DNA of 64,000 bases, from the NCBI GenBank assembly GCA_947172415.1, contig OX359196.1, positions 2,358,501 to 2,422,500 on the forward strand. The letters run 5' to 3'. How positions within the stretch are numbered: position 1 is the stretch's first letter; every line of letters starts with the position of its first letter. This DNA comes from Chondrosia reniformis. Lineage: Eukaryota > Porifera > Demospongiae > Chondrillida > Chondrillidae. Positions 56,543 through 64,000 of this stretch are shown piece by piece. The notes beneath the pieces were generated by a model that was not told where the DNA came from, ran no database searches, and worked only from the letters and a program-made list of their open reading frames with translations. The translations under genes were made by a program, and so were the position numbers.

Positions 56543-56994
56543 CAGTGTAACCGGGAAAATCCGCCACAATTCGTTCAAGCACTTTTTTGGCAGAATATTG
56601 AATTTGGCGGATTAGCCAAATATCGTCATTATGCAATTCTTATTATAACCAGCTAAATGAAACGATGAACGACATTTGCTTTTGCGTTTCCGTCGAATTC
56701 ATCCTCTTACAGTCACATATCGGGCAATTTTCAAGTCAGTTTTGGAACGCTTAGAGGCAATCTCTAAGATTTATTTCGTACGATTAAAATGTTGATGAAA
56801 GTGGCGGATTACAAAGGTGGAAAACGCCTATAAATGTACAGTTATATAGTGCGAGAAAAAAGGCGGATGGCGGATTTGGCGGTTGGCAGATTACATATAA
56901 ACTTCTAGTATGTAAATGAATTCGTTTAATACAAACTCAGGCAGATTGGGGCGTTGTGCGTATTAAGCGGGGGCAGATTATCCGGGTTACACTG
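56543..56994. mobile_element. TA-flanked MITE, copy 2
   Basis: 452 bp, ends CAGTGTAACCGGGAAAATCC and ...CCGGGTTACACTG, TA on both sides. Its satellite flanks match those of copy 1 for at least 80 bp on each side, so it was copied with the array rather than inserted anew. Confidence 0.85.
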
Positions 56995-57374
56995 TACTAG
57001 TAGCGTGTGATTGTTGTACGTACTAGTTTTATGTACTAGTTGTATGTACTAGTAGCTTGTTGCATGTACTAGTTGTATATACTAGTAGCTAGTTGCATGT
57101 ACTAGTTGTTTGAACAAGTTGTATGTAGTTATATGTACTACTTGTATGTACTAGTTGTGTGTATTTTTTGTATGTACTAGTTGTATTTAATAGTTGTATG
57201 TACTAGTTGTATGTACTAGGTGTATGTACTAGTTGTATGTACTTCTTGTATATGTGTTCTAGTATGTGGTTTTATGCACTAATTTTATGTGCTAGTTGTA
57301 TGTATCTTTGTAAAGGTTCATCTTTCGACTTTTAGAGCGTCTAGAGACGCAGTTTTTTCCAATTCTTCTGTCTG

Positions 57375-57412
57375 CCAAACGTTTCGACCCTGGGGGTCTT
57401 CTTCAGTGACTG
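57375..57412 (-). ncRNA. hammerhead-like motif, PLE foldback 2, left
   Basis: On the minus strand CTGAAGA (complement of 57400-57406), stem II GACCC/GGGTC, GAAACGTTT; core intact. Weak stem I, ACGT stem III. Confidence 0.5.
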
Positions 57413-57437
57413 GTGTTGGTCTTCAAGGTGTCTTCAT

Positions 57438-58232
57438 TTATAGGCATCTTTTCCCGCCATTTTCGATTACCTCATCAGTGATGTCATCGGTTACATCATT
57501 TCCGGAGGAAGGAGAGGGGAAGGGAGTATTCATAAAAAAGGGTTTCCAACCACTTCTTAGTACAATTCCTTGATCTAAGTTCATTCTTACCTGACATTGT
57601 TGTATCTTCAGGGCTTCCTTAATTCTTCTTCTGTACCAGTTCTCTTCCCTCTCCACCACTCTGGCTTGGCTCCACTCAATTGGATGACCAGTTTTTAGGG
57701 AGTGAACAGCTAAACCATTGTTCACATCCCCAATCCTGACGGCACGTTTGTGCTCCGCCATCCTGACTTTTAGTGTTCTTCCAGTTTCTCCAGTGTACAC
57801 TGCAGGGCAACAAGAACAGGGAATCTGGTAAACAACCCCTTTAATATCCATGGTAGGCTGGGGTTGTTTAGGCCTTGAGAGGATACTCCTCAGTGATCTC
57901 TGCTTTGTGAAAATGGTTTCCATGTTCATCTTCCGGAATGTTCTGGAGATCATTTAACTGAGGCCTTTCACATATGGAATAAAAAGTTTACGTTTACCAT
58001 CTTCCCTACTTCCCTGGTTCCGTTGTCTCTTCTTCATGTGCCTAGCAGCAACCTTACTGGGGTATCCGTTGGCCTGGAGAACCCCTTTCAGGTGCTCTTT
58101 TTCCTCTTGGAGGACACTTGATCCAGCACCACAGATCTTCTCCGCTCTGTCCCTGAGGCAAAGGGCAATGCCAGCTTTCACCCTAGGATGGTGATGAGAC
58201 GAGAAGTGAAGGTATCTATGGGATGTGAACAA
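57438..58232 (-). pseudogene. PLE C-terminal region with GIY-YIG endonuclease
   Basis: The upstream piece (58232-57954) has FSSHHHPRVKAGIALCLRDR and ANGYPSKVAARHMKKR, which follows the RT in Penelope proteins. After a stop (57954-57956) the nuclease frame (57953-57438) reads KGVVYQIPCSCCPAVYTGET, GRTLKVRMAEHKRAVRIGDV, NNGLAVHSLKTGHPIEW and ENWYRRRIKEALKIQ. The GIY-YIG core is intact. The RT core itself is absent (5' truncation). Confidence 0.8.
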
Positions 58233-58512
58233 TGGTTTAGCTGTTCACTCCCTAAAAACTGGTCATCCAATTGAGTGGAGCCAAGCCAGAGTGGTGGAGA
58301 GGGAAGAGAACTGGTACAGAAGAAGAATTAAGGAAGCCCTGAAGATCCAACAATGTCAGGTAAGAATGAACTTAGATCAAGGAATTGTACTAAGAAGTGG
58401 TTGGGAACCCTTTTTTATGAATACTCCCTTCCCCTCCCCTTCCTCCGGAAATGATGTAACCGATGACATCACTGATGAGGTAATCGAAAATGGCGGGAAA
58501 AGATGCCTATAA
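58225..58512 (+). pseudogene. GIY-YIG 3' part, inverted arm of foldback 2
   Basis: Starts inside the nuclease at NNGLAVHSLKTGHPIEW and continues to ENGGKRCL-stop. It is nearly identical to the minus-strand arm, so the two arms arose together or were homogenised. Confidence 0.7.
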
Positions 58513-58535
58513 ATGAAGACACCTTGAAGACCAAC

Positions 58536-58575
58536 ACCAGTCACTGAAGAAGACCCCCAGGGTCGAAACGTTTGG
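58536..58575 (+). ncRNA. hammerhead-like motif, PLE foldback 2, right
   Basis: CTGAAGA (58544-58550), GACCC/GGGTC stem II, GAAAC (58565-58569), GTTT. Core intact. Confidence 0.5.
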
Positions 58576-58724
58576 CAGACAGAAGAATCGAAAAAACTGC
58601 GTCTCTAGACGCTCTAAAAGTCGAAAGATGAACCTTTACAAAGATAAGTTCGACGTAGTTAGAAGAAATCCTTATTCCATTAGTTGTATGTAGTAGATGT
58701 ATGTACTAGTTGGATGTTCTAATT

Positions 58725-59620
58725 GTATGTAGTAGTTGAATGAACTAGTAAAAAGTTGCATGTTCTATTTATATGTACTAGTTGTATGTCCTAGTTGTAT
58801 ATACTTGATGTATGAACTAGATATTTATACTAGTTGTGTGTACCGGCTGTATATCCTAGGTGTATCTACTAGTAACTCTCTGTATTTACTAGTTGAATGT
58901 ACTAGTTGTATGTACTAGTACATAGTTGTATGTACTAATTGTATTTCCCAGTTGTATTTACTAGTTGTGTGAAATTGTTGTATGTACTAGTTATATGTAC
59001 TAGTTGTGTTTAATAATTTTACGTAATAGTTCTATGTACTAGTAAGTAGTTGCATGTACTAGTTGTATGTACTAGGTGTAAGTACTAGTAACAATCTGTA
59101 TTTACTAGTTCTATGTACTAGTTGTATATACTAGTTATATGTACTAGCAACTATTATAGAATGTACTGGTAACAATCTATATTTAAATATTGTATGTGCT
59201 TGTTGTATGTACTAGTTGTTTGTAATTAATATACTAGTTGTATGTACTAGTTGTGTGAAATTGTTATATGTACTAGTTATATGTACCAGTTGGATGTACT
59301 ATCTGTATGTACTAGTTGTATGTTCTTGTTGTATATGTGTTCTAGTAAGTAGTTTTATGCCCTAATTTTATATGCTAGAATATGTACTAGATGTATGTAC
59401 TAGTTGGATGTTCTAATTGTATGTAGTAGTTGAATGAACTAGTAAAAAGTTGCATGTTCTATTTATATGTACTAGTTGTATGTACTAGTTGTATATACTT
59501 GTTGGATAAACTAGTTATATGTACTAGTTGTGTGTACTGGCTGTATATACAAGGTGTATCTACTAGTAACTCTCTGTATTTACTAGTTGAATGTACTAGT
59601 TGTATGTACTAATTGTATGT
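58725..59620 (+). repeat. tandem higher-order repeat, about 694-bp spacing
   Basis: The segment starting GTTGAATGAACTAGTAAAAAG occurs at 58734 and again at 59428, and once more at 50250. The copies share the same succession of variants for about 180 bp. Confidence 0.75.
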
Positions 59621-60939
59621 ATATAATTATATGTACTAGTTTTATATACTAGTTGTGTGAAATTGTTTTATGTACTAGTTATAAGTACTAGTTGTAGGTA
59701 CTAGCTGTATGTACTAGTTATATGTACTAGTTGTATGTACTAGTTGTATGTATTAGTTGTATATATGTACTAGTAACTAGTTGTATGTACTAGTTGTATG
59801 AACTAGTTCTCTCTATTAGTTTTAAGTACGAGTTGCAAGAAATTGATGTATTTACAAGTTTTATGTTCTAGTTGTATGTACTAGCTTTATATACTAGTTA
59901 TAGGTCCTAGTTGTATGTACTAGTTGTATGTACTAGTAACTATCAGAATATACTAGTTGCATATACTAGTTGTTTGAACTGGTTGTATGTAGTTATATGT
60001 ACTACTTTAATGTACTAGTTGTGTGTATTTTTCGTATGTACTAGTAACTAGATGTATGTACTTGTTGTATGAACTTGTTGAATGTTCTAGTTGTATGTGC
60101 TAGTTGTATGTACTTGTTGTATATGTGTTCTAGTAAGTAGTTGGATGCACTAGTTATATGTACTAGATTTATGAACTAGATGTATGTACTAGTTGAATGT
60201 ACAAATTTTTTGTACTAGTAGTATGTACTAGTAGTTAGTTGTATTTACTAGTTGTATATACCAGTTGTATGTATTAGTTGTATGTACTAGGTGTATGAAG
60301 GAGTAGCAATCTGTATTTACTAATTTTAAGAACTAGCTCTATTTAAAATTTGTATGTAGTTATATGGACTAGTTTTGTGTACTAATTGTTTTTACTAGTT
60401 TTATGTATTACTAGTTGAATGTAGTTATAGGTACTACTTGTATGTACTACTTGTGTGCAATTTTTGTATGTACTAGTTATATTTACTAGTTGTAGTTACT
60501 AGTTTCATATACTAGTTGTATGTACAAGTTTTATGTACTAGTATCTAGATGTAGGTATTAGTTGTATGTAGTATATAGTTGTATGTACTAGTTGTATGTA
60601 TTAGTTGTATATATGTTCTAGTAAATAGTTGTATGTACTAGTTATATGTACTAATTCTATGTACCAGCTGTATGGACTAGTGTATGTACTAATTGCATGT
60701 ACTAGTTGTATGTACTAGTTGTTTGAACTAGTTGTGTATAGTTATATGTACAACTTGTATGTACTAGTTGTGTGTATTTTTCGTATGTACTAGTAACTAG
60801 ATGTATGTACTTGTTGTATGTACTAGTTGAATGTTCTAGTTGTATGTGCTAGTTGTATGTACTTGTTGGATGTACTAGTTGTGTGTACTAGGTGTACATA
60901 CTAGTAACTGGTTGTATGTACTAGTTCTATGTACTATTT

Positions 60940-61335
60940 TTAGGGGCTGCCTGTTGCAGCCCCCTCTATAGTTTTCATAACGCGATTTATGTATGGCTTC
61001 ATGTTACGGATATATATATATAAATATATATATAATACGAGTTCATACGCAACTATTATAACACATTTTATAGGTCGAATTATGTATAATACGAGTTCAT
61101 ACGCAACTATTGTAACACTTAATTTATACGTCAATACATCGTTTTTGCAAATGGCGGCGTTCAGGAAGCTTTAGTTAACGAAGCTTTTCTGTCGTTATTT
61201 ATAATTTTCAGGACACTTAAGCGTCCTCTATCGTTAGGATTAAGAATAGTATATCAAAGCCCAACGATGCGGCCAAGTAGTTCGAGTAAATTCGGGGGGC
61301 GGTAGCCCCACGAGTTTTTAAACTCGAACTACTTG
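60940..61335 (-). mobile_element. hairpin-ended repeat, copy B
   Basis: Opposite orientation to copy A. Hairpin GGGGCTGCCTGTTGCAGCCC at the left (60944-60964) and GGGGCGGTAGCCCC at the right (about 61295-61308). Shared interior motifs include CATGTTACGGATATATATAT, TACGTCAATACATCGTTTTTG, GCTTTAGTTAACGAAGCTTT and GGCCAAGTAG. It contains a direct repeat of ATAATACGAGTTCATACGC (two copies, about 61033 and 61086). Confidence 0.7.
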
Positions 61336-62199
61336 TTTTGTATAAGCTGCATGTACTAGTTGTTTTTACTAGTTTTATATACTAGTAGTTTGAACTAGTT
61401 GTATGTTGTTATATGTATTACTTGTATGTACCAGTTGTGTGTAATTTTGTATTTACTAGTTATAGTTACTTGTTGTAGTTACTAGTTTTATATACTAGTT
61501 ATATATATGAACTAGTTGTATGTACTAGTTCTATGTACTAGTTTAATATACTAATTGTACGAACTTGTTGTATAGGTGGTCTAGTATGTAGATTTTGCAT
61601 TAGTTATATGAACTAGTTGTGTGTCCTAGATGTATGTACTAGTTGTATGTACTAATTGTATGTAGTAGTGGTATCTACTAGTAATTAGTTGCATGTACTA
61701 GTTATATGAACTAGTTGTATGTACTAGTTGTATTTACTAGTTGTATGTACTAGTTGTTTTTACTAGCTGTATGTAGTAGTTATATTTACTAGTTGTAGTT
61801 ACTAATTGTATATACTAGTTGTATGTACTAGTAACTAGATATATGCAGTAGTTCTATGTAGTAGTTGTATGTACTAATGGTATGTACTAGTTGTAAGTAC
61901 TAATAAGTAGTTGCATGTACTAGTTGTATGTATATAGTTGTATGAACTAGTTGTAGTTACTAGGTGTAGGTACTAGTAACAATCTGTATTTACTAATTGT
62001 ATATACCAGTTGAATGTACTAGTTTTAAGTAATTATATGTACTAGTTGTATGTACTAGTTGTGTGAAATTGTTGAATGTACTAGTTGTATGTAATTATAT
62101 GTACTACTTGTATATACTAGTTTTGTGAAATTTGTGTATCAACTAGTTATATTTACTAGATGTAGTTACAGGTTGTACTAATTGTATGTACTAGTTGTT

Positions 62200-62860
62200 T
62201 GCACTTGTAACTAGATTTTTTAAGTAATTGTATGTATTATTTGTATGTACTAGTTATATATACAGGTTATATGATCAAGTACTATGTCCTAGTTGTAGTA
62301 GTATGTATACCAAATTTTATGCACCAGTTGTCTCTACTTGTTGTATTTACCAGTTGTATGTACTTATATGTACAGTGTAACTGGGAAAATCGGCCACAAT
62401 TCGTTCAAGCACTTTTTTGGCAGAATATTGAGTTTGGCGGATTAGCCAAATATTGTCATTATGCAATTCTAATTATAACCAGCTAAATAAAACGATGAAC
62501 GATATTTGCTTTTGCCTTTCCGTCGAATTCTTCCACTCACAGTCACATATCGGGCAATTTTCAAGTCACTTTTGGAACGCTTAGAGATAATCTCTAAGAT
62601 TTATTTCGTACAATTAAAATGTTGATGAAAGCGGCAGATTACAAAGGTGGAAAACGCCTATAAATGTACAATTGAGGCGAGAAAATAATGGCGGATGGTG
62701 GATTTGGCGGTTGGAGAATTACAAAAATACTTCTAGTATGTAAATGAATTTGTTTAATACGAACTCAGACCGATTGGGGGGTTGTGCTTTTTAAGCGGAG
62801 GCGGATTATCCGGGTTACACTGTACTAGATTGATGTACTAGTAGCGTGTATGTTTTGTAT
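62200..62860 (+). repeat. higher-order unit, copy 3 (partial)
   Basis: Matches copies 1 and 2 through the TATACAGGTTATATG segment, the MITE and TACTAGTAGCGTGTA, but with an internal deletion between the CTACTTG segment and the MITE. Confidence 0.65.
62373..62822. mobile_element. TA-flanked MITE, copy 3
   Basis: 450 bp, ends CAGTGTAACTGGGAAAATC and ...CCGGGTTACACTG. The satellite on both sides again matches the other two copies near the junctions. Confidence 0.85.
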
Positions 62861-64000
62861 ATACTAGTTGTATGGACTGGTTGTATATACTAGTTGTATG
62901 TACTAGGTGTATGTACTAGTTATATGTACTAGTTGGATTATACTTGTAACTAGTTGTATGTACTAATTGTATGAACTAGTTCTATGTATTAGTTTTATGT
63001 ACTAGTTTTGTGAAATTGATGTATGGACTATTTGTATATACTAGTTTGATGTACTAGTTGGATGTACTAGTAACTATTGCATATACTAGTTGTATGTAGT
63101 TTTATGTAAATACTTTTATGTATACACTAGTTGTGTGTAATTGTTCTATGTACTAGTTATATGTAGTAGTTGTATGTAGTTATCATATGTACTAGTTATA
63201 TGTATTAGTTGTATGTACTAGGTGTATGTACTATTAACAAACTATATTTACTCAGTTTGTGTACTAGTTGTATGTAGTAGTTGCATGTACTGGTTATTTG
63301 TAATAATTGTATGAACTAGTTGTATGTACTAGTGTATGCATTAGTAATAATCTGTATTTACAAATTCTGTGTACTAGTTGTAGGTACTAGTTGTATGTAT
63401 ATAATTATATGTACTAGTTGTATATACCAGTTATGTGACATTGTTTTATGTACTAGTTATACGTACTAGTTGTAGGTACTAGCTGTGTGTACTAGTTATA
63501 TGTACTAGTTGTATGTACTAGGTGTGTGTATTAGTTGTATATATGTACTAGTAACTAGTTGTATGTACTAGTTGTATGTACTAGTTCTCTGTATTGGTTT
63601 TAAGTACAAGTTGCAGGAAATTGATGTATTTACTAGTTTTATGGTCTAGTTGTATGTACTAGCTGTATATACTAGTTATAGGTCCTAGTTGTATGTACTA
63701 GTTGTATGAAATAGCTGTATGTACTAGTTATATGCACTAGTTGTATATAATAGTTGTATGTACTAGTTGTATGTACTAGTAACTAGTTTTATGTAGTTAT
63801 ATATACTACTTGTATGTACTAGTTGTGTGGATTTTTTGTAAACTAGTTAAATTTACTAGTTGTAGCTACTAGTTTTATGTAGTAGTTGAATGTACTAATA
63901 ACTAAATGTGTGTAGTAATTGTATGCACTAGTTGTATGTTCTAGTTGTATTTACTAGTTGTATGTACTATCTGTATGTACTAGTTGTATGTACTAATTGT

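Larger units (their letters stand above)
57305..58680. mobile_element. canonical PLE fragment, foldback, copy 2
   Basis: The left half is minus-oriented (57305 to about 58213), the right half plus-oriented (about 58214-58680); the outer ~440 bp are inverted copies. The minus half is longer and includes sequence upstream of the nuclease. The fold point falls inside the nuclease coding region. Confidence 0.85.
55100..58980 (+). repeat. higher-order unit, copy 2 (with PLE insertions)
   Basis: The satellite variants before, between and after the two PLE insertions align with copy 1 (49240-50480, and onward from 51266). For example, the sequence before 55322 and after 56400 is continuous in copy 1 at 49425-49475. 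Confidence 0.75.
47700..64000 (+). repeat. 13-bp satellite, block 4, forward, higher-order
   Basis: This is the main array and reaches the window end. The unit is TTGTATGTACTAG, much diverged, with GTGTGTAATTG and AACAATCTGTA variants repeated at larger spacing. Interruptions are 48695-48890, 49559-49999, 50490-51253, 55322-56400, 56543-56994, 57305-58680, 60940-61335 and 62373-62822. Because 13 bp is not a multiple of 3, the translated pattern repeats every 39 nt (13 residues, like YVLVVCTSCMYLL); the open frames in it are by-products. Confidence 0.9.

Noticed and set aside
48000-64000. Many open frames of about 60 codons rich in Tyr, Leu, Val, Cys and Ser (for example at 50252, 58736, 59430)
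   Set aside because: They are translations of the 13-bp satellite, with the 39-nt periodicity expected of it and no other coding sign.
45820-64000. Regular short repeats resembling a CRISPR array
   Set aside because: The units are contiguous 13-mers without unique spacers, and the DNA is eukaryotic.
45820-64000. Telomeric repeat
   Set aside because: The unit is not TTAGGG-like or G-rich, switches orientation and lies internally with many insertions.

Overview
This window is eukaryotic and almost certainly metazoan DNA made nearly entirely of transposable elements and satellite. Evidence: spliceosomal introns in a transposase-like gene, several classes of LINE, DIRS-type and Penelope-like retroelements, TA-flanked MITEs, and no operons or bacterial genes. 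The element mix would suit an early-branching aquatic invertebrate such as a sponge or cnidarian, but that guess is weak. I see no convincing intact host gene.

Layout. 0-2.1 kb: AT-rich DNA with possible exons and an OTU-protease-like fragment. 2.1-7.8 kb: a 5'-truncated Penelope-like element (PLE), interrupted by a young LINE (3821-7163) with a 13-bp target duplication and poly(A). 7.8-11.1 kb: a decayed intron-containing KDZ/HMGXB3-like transposase gene. 12.3-12.8 kb: OTU and PHD exons on the minus strand. 12.8-16.5 kb: a longer PLE copy on the minus strand whose GIY-YIG endonuclease lies N-terminal to the reverse transcriptase (Naiad-like order), with an inverted PLE tail at its far end. 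16.9-20.9 kb: a decayed DIRS-like element (gag, RT, RNase H, tyrosine recombinase) with a PLE tail inserted. 23.5-25.0 kb: a third PLE copy. 25.8-26.1 kb: a Tigger/pogo MITE. 27.8-31.1 kb: an almost intact APE-type LINE with a 2A-like motif. 31.1-36.6 kb: two restriction-like-endonuclease (REL) LINEs embedded in (TAA)-rich DNA, one with an intact 966-codon ORF. 36.6-45.8 kb: R4-like LINE copies in head-to-head inverted arrangements, bordered by satellite. 45.8-64 kb: a large 13-bp satellite (TTGTATGTACTAG and variants) with orientation switches, higher-order duplication, three MITEs, two foldback canonical PLE fragments and a foldback element carrying hammerhead ribozymes.

Recurrent theme. 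Three sequence families here carry hammerhead-ribozyme-like motifs: the tails of the Naiad-like PLEs, a foldback element at 50.5-51.3 kb, and the canonical PLE fragments at 55-58.7 kb. One Naiad-like tail (19690) starts at the base just after the predicted self-cleavage site. Copies 2 and 3 of the Naiad-like PLE share an in-frame deletion in the RT core, which suggests a non-autonomous subfamily. The satellite keeps a readable history: MITE insertion, then higher-order duplication, then PLE and ribozyme-element insertion into single duplicates.

Boundaries of decayed elements are approximate. Family assignments rest on motifs read by eye; no database search was run.
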